Part shown: positions 45,415 through 57,043 of the stretch, piece after piece
Layout of the letters: every line of letters starts with the position of its first letter
Position numbering within the stretch: position 1 is the first letter of the stretch
From: Phaeocystidibacter marisrubri
GTDB lineage: Bacteria > Bacteroidota > Bacteroidia > Flavobacteriales > Schleiferiaceae
Direction: 5' to 3'
DNA: 64,000 nucleotides
NCBI RefSeq assembly: GCF_008933165.1
Contig: NZ_WBVQ01000001.1
Location: 1,054,001 to 1,118,000, forward strand
Made by a program: the position numbers and the translations under genes
Notes under the pieces: generated by a model
Told to the model about the DNA's origin: nothing
What the model saw: only the letters and a program-made list of their open reading frames with translations
Database searches by the model: none

Positions 45415-47067
45415 TTAGTCATTGGCCAAAAGCTCCTTTGCATTAGCACGAGCCGCTTCTGTTGCCTCTTTCCCACTCAATATTCTACTTACTTCTTCAA
45501 TTCTTTCATCAGGATTAAGCTGACGAATATGTGTGCGAGTTGCTCCAGCATTTACCTGTTTTTCAACTAGGTAGTGGGCTTGTCCTGCTGCAGCTATTTG
45601 AGGAAGGTGGGTAATGGCCAAGACTTGCATATTGCTGCCCATTTCTCGTAGGATTTCTGCAACACGCTTTGCCGTTTCACCACTGATACCAGTATCAATT
45701 TCATCAAAAATGATAGTCGGCAAGCCTTTTACTTTACTCATCAGCGCTTTGAGAGCAAGCATCACCCGTGAAAGTTCACCACCACTTGCGATCTTACTGA
45801 TGGCCTGCGGAGTTCGACCTGCATTGGCAGAGAAAAGCCAGACCATTTCATCAACCCCGGAACCCGAAGGTTCTACCGCGGCTAATTGAAGCTGCACACG
45901 AGCATCGGGCATATTCAAACGAGTGAGTAATTCTGCAATGTGATCTTGAACTACAGGAAGCACACTCTTTCTAGATTGTGTCAACTTCACAGCGGCGTTA
46001 TCCCGCTCCTTTGCAGCTTCCTCAACTTCTTTCTGAGCTTCGGCTAGATGTTCTTCTAGTCTCTCGAAGGTATCAAGCTTAACTGCGATGTCGTCGCGAA
46101 GCTCCATGAGCTCTTCTATGCTTGAAGCTCGATGCTTTGCCTTTAAATGCTGGAGAACACCCATTCTGTCATCAAGCACTTGCAAGCGATGTGGATCCGA
46201 CTCTAGATCTTCCGCAAGAGATGACACTTCTGAGGAAATATCCTGCAATTCTATCCTTGAGGATTGAACTCGCTCCACCATGGATTGAATTCTTGAATCG
46301 TATTTAGCCCCTGAAGTCAAGCTAGACATCAATGCATCTATGTTCTCTAACAGTCCATTGGATTCAACCAAAACTCGATCGGCATTACCTAAAGATTCTG
46401 CTACATCCTCTGCATGCTGTAATCGATGAAGCTCTTCTTCAATAACTTCTTCTTCATTTGGGTTGTCAATTTTAGCTTCCACCAATTCGTCCAAAAGGAA
46501 TCGCTGATAATCCATATCCAGGCCATCTGTTGACTTTTGAAGAAGCTGTTCGTGATCAGTCACGGCTTTTCTCCATTTGGAATAGGCCGATTTATAGGAT
46601 TTGAGCTCTGAGGCATTATTGGCCATACCATCGATCAAATTCAGCTGAAATGCAGGATCTCTCAATAAGATGGTGTCGTTCTGAGAGTGAATATCGATTA
46701 ACCGATTGGCAAAAGCGGATAAAGCCGTAACCTTGGTAGGGGTATCGTTTACAAACGCCCTAGATTTTCCCGAAGGCAAGATTTCTCGACGAAGAATGGT
46801 TTCGTCAGCATAGTCTAAGTCGTGTTCATCAAACAGACTCTCCATACCATAGCCCACAATCTTAACGGTCAATTCTACGATGCACTTTTCATCGGCATTC
46901 AAGGCCGATTTTAGATCCGCTCGGTCACCTAGAGCTAAACCAATTGCACCAAGTAAAATGGACTTCCCCGCACCTGTTTCGCCAGTAATTGATGAAAATC
47001 CCTTGTCGAACTGCATATCCAGCTCGTCAATCAACGCATAGTTACGTACGTGTAGACTTGTTATCAT
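45415..47067 (-). CDS. recN: DNA repair protein RecN
   Basis: A 550-residue SMC-like ATPase used in double-strand break repair. The N-terminal Walker A G-E-T-G-A-G-K-S is followed by two long coiled-coil arms (about 160-370). The C-terminal part has S-G-G-E-L-S-R and Walker B I-I-F-D-E-I-D-T-G-I-S-G. No copy of the cassette operator (CTTTGCTAAAA) was seen upstream, so I have no evidence for control by the S24 repressor. Confidence 0.95.
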   Translation of the reverse strand: MITSLHVRNYALIDELDMQFDKGFSSITGETGAGKSILLGAIGLALGDRADLKSALNADEKCIVELTVKIVGYGMESLFDEHDLDYADETILRREILPSGKSRAFVNDTPTKVTALSAFANRLIDIHSQNDTILLRDPAFQLNLIDGMANNASELKSYKSAYSKWRKAVTDHEQLLQKSTDGLDMDYQRFLLDELVEAKIDNPNEEEVIEEELHRLQHAEDVAESLGNADRVLVESNGLLENIDALMSSLTSGAKYDSRIQSMVERVQSSRIELQDISSEVSSLAEDLESDPHRLQVLDDRMGVLQHLKAKHRASSIEELMELRDDIAVKLDTFERLEEHLAEAQKEVEEAAKERDNAAVKLTQSRKSVLPVVQDHIAELLTRLNMPDARVQLQLAAVEPSGSGVDEMVWLFSANAGRTPQAISKIASGGELSRVMLALKALMSKVKGLPTIIFDEIDTGISGETAKRVAEILREMGSNMQVLAITHLPQIAAAGQAHYLVEKQVNAGATRTHIRQLNPDERIEEVSRILSGKEATEAARANAKELLAND

Positions 47068-47143
47068 AGTAATAGTACTCCTCGATCAAAGATAGGAGTT
47101 GTTCCCGAAGAAAGAAGGAAATTGAAGAGCTTGCTTAGGGAAA

Positions 47144-48055
47144 TTACTGACCGGTAATGGCGTCGTAATCGGAAGCTCTTGGACCATCTATGGTCTGCAG
47201 TACTTCTACCAAATCACGAGCTTCCATTTTTGGACCTGCACTAAAAATGTTGATAATCTCATCACTTTTAGCTTCCATAAAGACTTGCATTAGGAATGAA
47301 CCTGGTCTGCGTTGATGTACTTCTTTCAAAGCCATCAAACTGCTTTTGATTTGGAGTTTTGCCGCTTCTTGCTGACTTGGGTCGTACATTTTGTCCAACC
47401 CTAAACGATGATAGGTGTATAGTGTGTTAATCACTTGCGAGAATGCGGGGTTCAACAAGTTATCGACCAACCAATATCGGTTTCTGTTGCTATCAAAAGA
47501 TCTCCAACCGGTTGCTCCATTATCATTCTGAGCTGCGGCCGCAATTCCTTGCGCTTTCACAAAGTACACCTCTCCTCCACCTGGGCTAAAGGTTGCTTGA
47601 TCTAAACCGATAATCACATAAGCGTAATAGGCCAAGATGGAAGTCATATTACTCAAATGTTGATTCTCTACGTAATCAATAGGCGATCCTTCAACGTATT
47701 CGAACTGAATGGCGTTGTCTATCCAGTTTAAGACTGGAGATTGATAAGTGGAGTTGTAAACCGGTCGACTGTAATTCACTTGCAGTTGTCCCGAAAACTT
47801 ACCAGACTGTTGGTCGTAGGAATTTATAGTAAAAACGAAAGAACAAGCAATTCTCTCCTCCTGTTCGTATTTCTCGTTAGTCCACTTTCTATTATTCATA
47901 AACTCCTGAAGCGAAGTAGCCAAACTGTTGAAGATGGATTTATCCGTAATCTGAACCGCTGGCGCTTGCATTACAACCGTCGCCATGAGTTCTTGACCCG
48001 TTGATCCGAAACTCAATAAAATTACAGCAATACAAGTGGAGAGAAACTTACGCAT
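47144..48055 (-). CDS. DUF4835 family exported protein (PorD-like)
   Basis: A 303-residue protein with a signal peptide (M-R-K-F-L-S to S-T-G-Q). Family blocks include R-P-V-Y-N-S-T-Y, an A-Y-Y-A-Y-V-I-I-G-L-D segment, and G-W-R-S-F-D-S-N-R-N-R-Y-W-L. DUF4835 proteins are confined to Bacteroidota and some databases name them PorD of the type IX secretion system; I cannot confirm that role. The gene follows coaBC with an 8-base overlap; an ATG three codons earlier (48064) is an alternative start. This neighbourhood is conserved in the phylum. Confidence 0.82.
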   Translation of the reverse strand: MRKFLSTCIAVILLSFGSTGQELMATVVMQAPAVQITDKSIFNSLATSLQEFMNNRKWTNEKYEQEERIACSFVFTINSYDQQSGKFSGQLQVNYSRPVYNSTYQSPVLNWIDNAIQFEYVEGSPIDYVENQHLSNMTSILAYYAYVIIGLDQATFSPGGGEVYFVKAQGIAAAAQNDNGATGWRSFDSNRNRYWLVDNLLNPAFSQVINTLYTYHRLGLDKMYDPSQQEAAKLQIKSSLMALKEVHQRRPGSFLMQVFMEAKSDEIINIFSAGPKMEARDLVEVLQTIDGPRASDYDAITGQ

Positions 48056-49253
48056 GTAGTTCATTTATCTTTTCGAAGATGCGTACCGCAACTTCATCTT
48101 TGCTCATCAACGGTAATTCTGTACGATTCTTATTTCGATCAAAGAGAATTACCTTATTGGTATCGTGTCCAAAACCCGCACCAGAGTCACGAAGACTATT
48201 CAGCACAATCAAATCGAGCTTTTTCTTTTCTAGCTTCGATTGGGCATACTCTTCTTCATTGTTGGTTTCTAAGGCAAAACCAGTCAAGAACTGACCAGAC
48301 GTGCGCTTTTGTCCCACGTCCGAAAGAATATCTACAGTAGGAACAAGTGCGATGGACCAATTGCTTTCCGACTTCTTCTGCTTTCGAGTAAGGACTTCAG
48401 CAGGCTTGTAATCGGAAACTGCGGCCGAAAGAATAATAATGTCGGCTTTTGGTAAAGCCTTCATCACTGCCTCGTGCATTTCATCGGTACTCACTACTCT
48501 TTCCAGTGTTAAACCAGATCGATTGAGATTTTGAGAAGTGGGGCCTAAAATGAGATGCACTTGAGCTCCCAACTCCAATGCAGCCTTAGCCAGACCAATC
48601 GCCATTTTACCAGTACTGTGATTCCCTATAAAACGCACAGCATCAATGGCCTCATAAGTTGGTCCGCCATTGATTAGAACCCTCTTTCCCGAAAGTGGTA
48701 ATCCCGCTCTGAGTGTCTCTTCAATAAATTGAATAATATTCTCAGGCTCAGCCATTCTACCTTCGCCACTTAAACCACTTGCCAACTCCCCAACCTCTGA
48801 AGGAATGAGGTGGTTGCCAAAAGATTGAAGCGCGGAGATATTCGCTCCATTTGCTGGATGAGCGTGCATATCCAGATCCATTGCAGGGGCAAAGAATACA
48901 GGACATTTGGCGGAGGCATAGGTTGCCGTAAGTAGATTGTCGCACTGACCACTTGCCATTTTACTCAAGGTGTTTGAGGAGGCAGGTGCTACAACAAATA
49001 AATCGGCCCACAATCCCAACTCCACATGATTATTCCACACCGAGTTCCCTGTCTCATCATTTGTAAACGATGACAGAACAGGGTTTTTACTCAATGTAGA
49101 TAAAGTGAGAGGAGTCACGAATTCCGTTGCGGCTTCCGTCATTACAACACGAACTTCCGCTCCGGCCTTCACGAACAATCTCACTAAGTGAGCTGACTTG
49201 TAGGCCGCGATACTGCCGGTAATCCCTAAAAGGACCTTCTTACCGTGCAGCAT
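48048..49253 (-). CDS. coaBC: Bifunctional CoaB/CoaC (phosphopantothenoylcysteine synthase/decarboxylase)
   Basis: A 401-residue enzyme of coenzyme A synthesis. The N-terminal CoaC half is a flavoprotein decarboxylase (G-I-T-G-S-I-A-A-Y-K; P-A-S-S-N-T-L-S-K; F-A-P-A-M-D). The C-terminal CoaB half is the synthetase, starting near residue 187 (L-I-N-G-G-P-T-Y-E; F-I-G-N-H-S-T-G-K-M-A). It is 7 bases after rpoZ and overlaps the DUF4835 gene. Confidence 0.94.
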   Translation of the reverse strand: MLHGKKVLLGITGSIAAYKSAHLVRLFVKAGAEVRVVMTEAATEFVTPLTLSTLSKNPVLSSFTNDETGNSVWNNHVELGLWADLFVVAPASSNTLSKMASGQCDNLLTATYASAKCPVFFAPAMDLDMHAHPANGANISALQSFGNHLIPSEVGELASGLSGEGRMAEPENIIQFIEETLRAGLPLSGKRVLINGGPTYEAIDAVRFIGNHSTGKMAIGLAKAALELGAQVHLILGPTSQNLNRSGLTLERVVSTDEMHEAVMKALPKADIIILSAAVSDYKPAEVLTRKQKKSESNWSIALVPTVDILSDVGQKRTSGQFLTGFALETNNEEEYAQSKLEKKKLDLIVLNSLRDSGAGFGHDTNKVILFDRNKNRTELPLMSKDEVAVRIFEKINELHA

Positions 49254-49260
49254 AGCTAAC

Positions 49261-49596
49261 TTAGAATACCTTCTTTACGTCGTCTGGGTAGCGCGTGTGC
49301 ACATTCCCTTCCAACCACTCTTGAAGCGCAAGAGCTTGTGGTTTTGGAAGACTTTCGTAAAACTTAGAAACTTCGATTTGTTCTTTGTTTTCAAAGATCT
49401 CCTCCAAGTTTTCTGTGTGAGTTGCGAACTCTTCAAGCTTTTCGTGAAGCTCTTCACGAATCTCATCATTGATCTGATCAGCACGACGTGCGATCATGAC
49501 CAATGCTTCGTAAAGGTTCTCAGTTGGCGCATCGATATCGTTAAAATTGCGCGTAATAGTAGTGCGTGGTGCTTGGCTCTTCTTGTAATCCATCAA
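49261..49596 (-). CDS. rpoZ: RNA polymerase omega subunit
   Basis: A 111-residue protein of the Bacteroidota omega type. T-E-N-L-Y-E-A-L-V-M-I-A-R-R-A-D-Q-I matches the conserved helix that holds the RNA polymerase beta' subunit (Y-E-A-V-x-I-x-A-x-R-A). The acidic second half is normal for the phylum. The start may be the first or second of two adjacent Met codons. It sits between bamD and coaBC, the usual position. Confidence 0.88.
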   Translation of the reverse strand: MMDYKKSQAPRTTITRNFNDIDAPTENLYEALVMIARRADQINDEIREELHEKLEEFATHTENLEEIFENKEQIEVSKFYESLPKPQALALQEWLEGNVHTRYPDDVKKVF

Positions 49597-49604
49597 GAAA
49601 CTAA

Positions 49605-50402
49605 TTAACCGTTCAAAAATTCTTCAATGTCCTGATTTACATCGTCAGCATCTTCTCTGAATTCACTTTCAGGATACGCACGAATAAAATCAAGATATGC
49701 TGTTCTCGCTTCTCTAAAGCGAGCTTGTTGCTTGTCTAATACACTGTTCTCAGCTAATTTAAATGCTGAAACCATCCGGTAATACATTGCCTCTTCTCGG
49801 TACGGAGTGTCCGGGAAATCGTTCAATGTGTTGTTAAACGATACTACGGCCGCTTGGTAGCGCTGTGTGTGATAGTACTGATGAGCGATTTCGAAACTCT
49901 TCCTCTCCAGTTTTGCTCTGAGCTCATCTACCATTTCATTGCACTCCGGAATAAAAATCGATCCACTATGAGTATTGATGAAGAGCTGTAGTTCATTCAT
50001 TGCTTTATACGTATAGCTCTGATCTAAGCTATACTTTGGCGCTTCTAGGTAATAGCACTTTGCGGCTAGAAACGCAGCTTCCTCGGCCTTTTCATGACGA
50101 GGAAAGGTTTGAGCAAATGTCTTAAAGTGATATCCCGCTAGAATGTAATCTTCCAAATGATAAAGCGATGAAGAGTAGTAATAATACACATCTCGCACGC
50201 GCATTGTTCCTTGGTAAAGAGTACGCAGTTCATCAAATAGACCGAACGAATAGTTATATTCTCCGTTTTCGTAATACTCCAATGCCTTGTCGTACTTGTA
50301 CTCCAAGTCTGTACTCTTCAAGACGCGCTGATATTCATTGCATCCTGTGAAGAGAATCATTGTCGAAATGACAAAAATGTATAATCCCGTTTTTCGAAAC
50401 AT
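49605..50402 (-). CDS. bamD: Outer membrane assembly lipoprotein BamD
   Basis: A 265-residue lipoprotein with lipobox I-L-F-T-G-C (Cys21) and TPR-like helices (Y-D-K-A-L-E-Y-Y-E-N-G-E-Y; Y-Y-Y-S-S-S-L-Y-H-L-E-D-Y). It belongs to the Bam complex that inserts barrel proteins in the outer membrane. The start is fixed at ATG 50402: it gives a proper signal peptide, and a consensus -7 box ends 4 bases before it. A longer frame to 50465 overlaps the glycosyltransferase gene. Confidence 0.92.
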   Translation of the reverse strand: MFRKTGLYIFVISTMILFTGCNEYQRVLKSTDLEYKYDKALEYYENGEYNYSFGLFDELRTLYQGTMRVRDVYYYYSSSLYHLEDYILAGYHFKTFAQTFPRHEKAEEAAFLAAKCYYLEAPKYSLDQSYTYKAMNELQLFINTHSGSIFIPECNEMVDELRAKLERKSFEIAHQYYHTQRYQAAVVSFNNTLNDFPDTPYREEAMYYRMVSAFKLAENSVLDKQQARFREARTAYLDFIRAYPESEFREDADDVNQDIEEFLNG

Positions 50403-50406
50403 CTTG

Positions 50407-50414
50407 CAAAAGTA
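50407..50414 (-). promoter_or_regulatory. -7 box TACTTTTG, 4 bases before bamD ATG
   Basis: Exact consensus match on the minus strand, predicting a leaderless mRNA for the bamD-rpoZ-coaBC set. Confidence 0.6.
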
Positions 50415-50440
50415 GTGGAAATCCAAGAACGTAGAAAGTA

Positions 50441-51445
50441 TCAATTTCGCATTCCTTCCCACCAAGTTTTTATTGCCTCCGCTACTTCGGGTCGGACATC
50501 CCCTTTCCCCTGCTCTATTCGCCTCCCGCCAAGTGCTTCATGAAGTGCCAAGAGCAACTGTGTTTTATTCAGCTTATAAATGACGTGAACGCCCATTTGG
50601 CGCAGCGCTTCTGCATTGCAGTGTTGTTCGTATTGACCTTTTATGGGGATAGTAACGAGCGATATTCCCAGGTGTAAACATTCTGCCGGAAGCTCAAATC
50701 CAGAAGCACAAAGCACCCCTTTTGATCGCAAAAGTTCTGTCGAAAACTTTTCTGCATTTATGGGTTTCCATTCTAAATTCTGCTCACTGAAGTCAGATTT
50801 AACACTTTTATGGAATACAATGAAGCGATATGGCATGGCTGAAAGCACCCTCTTTAGCTTTTTGGCACCAAAGGCGGGCAAGTACACGATTACTTTATCT
50901 CCAACACGGTGGTTGCTGAGCAAAACATCTTCGCGAATTACCGGAGGGAGAATGTGCTGATCGAATCGTTGAAAGTGAAAACCCAATCCTTCAGAGAAAG
51001 GTGCGTACCACCTCAATACCCACTTCCCAAAAGGCATGAATAGCGTTGGTTTTGGCGCATTCTCGGCCAATACCGCTGCTTGATGACTCAGCCCAAATAC
51101 GGGTACTCTCTTTTTCTTTGCCGATCGGATGGAAACACTTTCAAAATCGTTGATGATGAAATCGTATTGTTCCACTGGCATTTCTTCAATCTCTCTTTTG
51201 AAGACTGTAAGTGAATTCGAGCGGAGGGTTTTTAAAATGGAAACACTTCCCGATTTCGAATACTCCATCGTAATTCCTCTACCCGTCCATACCGGTGGAA
51301 CGGGTAACTCTACTTCGCTGTTCTTGCCAACTAGGGCAAAATCAACATCAAAGTACTTTATCAAACTGGGATATAGGGTACGCGCTCTAGAAACATGACC
51401 ATTTCCTGTCCCCTGAATCGCATACAACACTTTAGGCCGATTCAA
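50441..51445 (-). CDS. Glycosyltransferase of the MurG-like (GT-B) fold
   Basis: A 334-residue protein. The N-terminus A-I-Q-G-T-G-N-G-H-V-S-R-A resembles the glycine-rich loop of MurG-type enzymes. The C-terminal nucleotide-sugar site appears as G-F-E-L-P-A-E-C-L-H-L-G-I-S and P-I-K-G-Q-Y-E-Q-H-C-N-A. Donor and acceptor are unknown. It overlaps the LpxH-like gene by 14 bases, hinting at an envelope lipid or polysaccharide function. Confidence 0.8.
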   Translation of the reverse strand: MNRPKVLYAIQGTGNGHVSRARTLYPSLIKYFDVDFALVGKNSEVELPVPPVWTGRGITMEYSKSGSVSILKTLRSNSLTVFKREIEEMPVEQYDFIINDFESVSIRSAKKKRVPVFGLSHQAAVLAENAPKPTLFMPFGKWVLRWYAPFSEGLGFHFQRFDQHILPPVIREDVLLSNHRVGDKVIVYLPAFGAKKLKRVLSAMPYRFIVFHKSVKSDFSEQNLEWKPINAEKFSTELLRSKGVLCASGFELPAECLHLGISLVTIPIKGQYEQHCNAEALRQMGVHVIYKLNKTQLLLALHEALGGRRIEQGKGDVRPEVAEAIKTWWEGMRN

Positions 51446-52271
51446 TGATCTGGGTTTCTTTGAGAAGTTCGGCCAATATTGCTTTCGGACTCGCTTCTAT
51501 TAATACATCTTGTGACTCATCTTCAACATCGCTCATGTCGTGTTGATACATGGTCCATTTTCCCTCATTATACTCAAGCGCTGTGCAATTCTCCACCCAG
51601 TCGCCTGAATTGAGGTACATAGTTTTCCCGTTCTTAGTTTCCACCTCTCGCATTTGAGGTTGATGGATATGTCCGCAAATCACATAATCATACCCTTGAT
51701 CCACCGCGAGCTCAGCAGCTGCGTCTTCAAAATCGGTGATGTATTTCACAGCTTTTTTAACGCTGTTCTTGATCTTCTTTGACAAACTGTATTTCTCACG
51801 CCCCATCTTTTCTAGAGCGTAATTCATCCAACGGTTTATCAAAATGAGCATATCATATCCCCAACCTCCCAACTTAGCCAACCAGCGTGCATTCTGAATA
51901 CTCGCATCAAAGATGTCTCCGTGGAAAATCCACATTTTTGAACCGTCCTTTTCTAACACCAACTTATTGCGCAGGTGAATTTTTCCGAGGTCGTAATCGG
52001 CAAATCGACGAAGCAGTTCATCGTGATTACCCGTTAGGTAATACACATCGGTCCCCTTGCTCGCCATGTGCAAGAGGCGTTTTAAAATTCTGAGATGTGA
52101 TTTAGGGAAATATCTCTTTCTAAAATTCCAGATATCGATGATATCTCCATTTAAAACAAGAGTGCGAGGTTTTATACTGCGGAGATATTGATGCAGCTCC
52201 TTCGCGTGGCAACCGTATGTTCCAAGGTGAACATCACTGATTACTACGGTATCAACTATACGCTTTCGCAT
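51432..52271 (-). CDS. LpxH-like UDP-2,3-diacylglucosamine diphosphatase family phosphoesterase
   Basis: A 279-residue calcineurin-fold metallophosphatase. Metal-binding motifs are S-D-V-H-L-G, N-G-D-I-I-D, T-G-N-H-D and, near the end, G-H-I-H-Q-P. The arrangement matches LpxH and relatives, which act in lipid A synthesis; this group in Bacteroidota is longer than E. coli LpxH. An ATG at 52271 is preferred to a TTG at 52289. It is translated with the overlapping glycosyltransferase gene. Confidence 0.82.
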   Translation of the reverse strand: MRKRIVDTVVISDVHLGTYGCHAKELHQYLRSIKPRTLVLNGDIIDIWNFRKRYFPKSHLRILKRLLHMASKGTDVYYLTGNHDELLRRFADYDLGKIHLRNKLVLEKDGSKMWIFHGDIFDASIQNARWLAKLGGWGYDMLILINRWMNYALEKMGREKYSLSKKIKNSVKKAVKYITDFEDAAAELAVDQGYDYVICGHIHQPQMREVETKNGKTMYLNSGDWVENCTALEYNEGKWTMYQHDMSDVEDESQDVLIEASPKAILAELLKETQIIESA

Positions 52272-52339
52272 TCCTAAAGGTTTGAACAAAGGAAACCCTC
52301 TGTTCTTACCCTTAGGTTAATACGATATGAAGATTGATG

Positions 52340-53213
52340 TCACTTGGTCAAGCGATTGGTCTCGTTCTCGAGCTTCATGTAAAGATCGTTTGAGATGGGC
52401 CAAAGTGGCAATCGGAGCGTGTCTCCACAAATTCCACGTTGCTTGAGAACTGCTTTGATTCCACCTGGATTACCTTCAGCAAAAAGCATCTTGGTCACCT
52501 CAAACAATTGATAGTGCATTTCTCTTGCGCTATCCAGTTCGCTAGAAAGCACGCTTCTCACCATTGGAGTAAAGATCTCAGGAAAACCTTGTCCACTCAC
52601 TGAAATCACCCCATCGCCTCCAAGAGCGACAATGGAGTACGTCAAGTTGTCGTCTCCGCTGATAACGGCAAAACCAGCTGGACGTCCGTTGATGATCTCC
52701 ATCACCTGCTCCAAATTACCAGAAGCTTCTTTCACAGCGATGATATTGTCGAAATCATGTGCCAATCTCAAGATTGTAGCCGAAGAGATGTTGGAAGAAG
52801 TTCTACCTGGGACGTTGTAAAGGATGATATCAACAGGAGAAACTTCAGCAATTGCCTTGTAATGTTGATAAATGCCCTCTTGTGTTGGCTTGTTGTAGTA
52901 CGGACTTACCGATAGTATCGCATCAATGCCTTCTGGAATACCCGATTCCAAAGAAGAAACTACTTCCGCCGTGTTATTTCCACCAACTCCTAAAACCACT
53001 GGAAGCTTGCCCGCATTGGCGATCAACACCGTGCTGACTACTTCGAGTTTTTCCTCTGCGTTCAAAGTGGCACTTTCGCCAGTTGTTCCCAATACCACGA
53101 GGTATTCTACACCACCATCGATGCAATGGTGAACGAGTTTAGTCAATCCTTCGTGATCAACCGAACCATCCTTTGCAAACGGTGTAACGAGCGCCACACC
53201 TGTTCCTCTAAAT

Positions 53214-53224
<11 letters not shown>
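52340..53224 (-). CDS. dapA: 4-hydroxy-tetrahydrodipicolinate synthase
   Basis: A 294-residue TIM-barrel lyase of lysine and diaminopimelate synthesis. The G-T-T-G-E-S block, Y-Y-N-K-P-T (catalytic Tyr region) and I-A-V-K-E-A-S-G-N (Schiff-base Lys) are present. The start M-S-H-K-F at 53224 is preferred; the upstream in-frame Met at 53257 lies in the preceding gene. It overlaps the DUF6913-like gene by 11 bases. Confidence 0.95.
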
Positions 53225-55753
<2,529 letters not shown>

Positions 55754-55771
55754 TTATCTGCTCAAATTTCG

Positions 55772-56614
55772 TCAATTGGATTCTCTGTGCAAGATTGGAT
55801 TCGATATTCCAGAAACGAATCTCAATCTCCCCGTAATATCGGGATAAGTAGTCACCTTGTCATAGCCCGTGGCAACCATCTGCTGCGCTACTTCTTCAAC
55901 ATGATCAATGTGGCATTCAAACCAGAGTTGATCACAATGATTATAAGCACTTTCCATGATTCTCGAATAGAACAACAAGGGCTGTTCATTGGGTACAAAC
56001 AAAGCTGAACTAGGTTCGTAATCTACCACATGACCACTCATGCTATCGCGCTCCTTATCTTCAATGTAAGGTGGATTTGAAACGATGATATCGTAGTTGA
56101 TTTCCGGCCATTCACTTAGAATGTCCATTTCTATAAAGGTGCATTTCACCTGCATTTTTTCAGCATTGGTCGCCGCAACTTCCAAGGCTGGTTTTGAGAA
56201 ATCAAGCCCCCAAACCTGAAGGTCAGATCTCATTTTGGCTAATGATATAGGAATGCAACCACTCCCCGTGCCAATGTCTAAAACAGAAGCACCACGGGGT
56301 GTATAGTCCCTCAGCAAATTCACTAAGTCCTCCGTTTCTGGGCGTGGAATGAGCACGCTTGGGTTTACGTTGAAGAGCAAATCACTAAAAAAAGCCACCC
56401 CAGTAATATATTGAATCGGCTCTCCGGCTTTGAGTCGTTCTAACAAATCGGCATATGCTAAGTCTTCGGGAACTACGTCCATCAACATCCAACGAGAACG
56501 ACTAATCCCGGCGGAATCTTCCAGCCAAACGCGCAGTATTTCACTGGCTTCTCTAGAATCGTAACGCTCTGACAGCGCAGAAATCCATTGATTTGTAAAC
56601 TCTCGAGTGGTCAT
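55772..56614 (-). CDS. prmC: Release factor glutamine methyltransferase PrmC
   Basis: A 280-residue SAM-dependent enzyme that methylates the Gln of the GGQ motif in RF1 and RF2. The V-L-D-I-G-T-G-S-G-C-I-P-I-S SAM loop and the catalytic N-P-P-Y (V-S-N-P-P-Y-I-E-D) are present, and an N-terminal helical domain precedes them. The start is ATG 56614, 4 bases after a -7 box. Confidence 0.93.
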   Translation of the reverse strand: MTTREFTNQWISALSERYDSREASEILRVWLEDSAGISRSRWMLMDVVPEDLAYADLLERLKAGEPIQYITGVAFFSDLLFNVNPSVLIPRPETEDLVNLLRDYTPRGASVLDIGTGSGCIPISLAKMRSDLQVWGLDFSKPALEVAATNAEKMQVKCTFIEMDILSEWPEINYDIIVSNPPYIEDKERDSMSGHVVDYEPSSALFVPNEQPLLFYSRIMESAYNHCDQLWFECHIDHVEEVAQQMVATGYDKVTTYPDITGRLRFVSGISNPILHRESN

Positions 56615-56618
56615 AGCG

Positions 56619-56626
56619 CAAAGGTA
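56619..56626 (-). promoter_or_regulatory. -7 box TACCTTTG, 4 bases before prmC ATG
   Basis: Exact consensus match on the minus strand, followed by CGCT and the ATG. Confidence 0.6.
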
Positions 56627-56669
56627 AGTCAGCCTGTAACGATCTGATGCGAAAATCGCGAGACATCTC

Positions 56670-56867
56670 TTATCGGCACAAACACAAAAAGTTGAGAGCA
56701 CCAAGTATTGCATTTACTTCATAGTATCGCATTGGTGGGACTTCGTCCTTCCCCTCCCCGGTTTCAATTTCGTCATTCTCAATAAGAGTATGCCGCATCT
56801 CATTCGTGAAATTCAATTTGTGGAAATCTAAGCGATTGTAAACGTTTACCATACCCCTTAATTCCAT
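56670..56867 (-). CDS. Doubtful small ORF upstream of prmC
   Basis: A frame of 65 codons from ATG 56867, beginning M-E-L-R-G-M-V-N-V-Y-N. It lies in the 417-base spacer between prmC and ribD. It has no recognised family and no consensus -7 box directly upstream. It is kept because nothing else explains this stretch; the rest of the spacer (about 56910-57030) is AT-rich and without recognisable features. Confidence 0.22.
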   Translation of the reverse strand: MELRGMVNVYNRLDFHKLNFTNEMRHTLIENDEIETGEGKDEVPPMRYYEVNAILGALNFLCLCR

Positions 56868-57031
56868 TTCGATTACGAACTTGAATGCAGGGAAAATGAA
56901 AGGTGACAACTACAATTTATAATACAATTACCCCTTGCTATACCATGCCTTGGTCCCTCTCTCATCTCTGATGGTTTTCCTGTCTATCCCCTCTCTGAAT
57001 AGCTCTCCATTGAAGTACAAAAACTTGAATG

Positions 57032-57039
57032 TACTTTTG
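57032..57039 (+). promoter_or_regulatory. -7 box TACTTTTG, 4 bases before ribD ATG
   Basis: Exact consensus match, followed by AAGG and the ATG at 57044. A leaderless mRNA leaves no room for an FMN riboswitch. Confidence 0.6.
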
Positions 57040-57043
57040 AAGG

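Noticed and set aside
57001-57043. FMN riboswitch before ribD
   Set aside because: The -7 box ends 4 bases before the ATG, so there is no leader to hold one; no FMN-element sequence was recognised.
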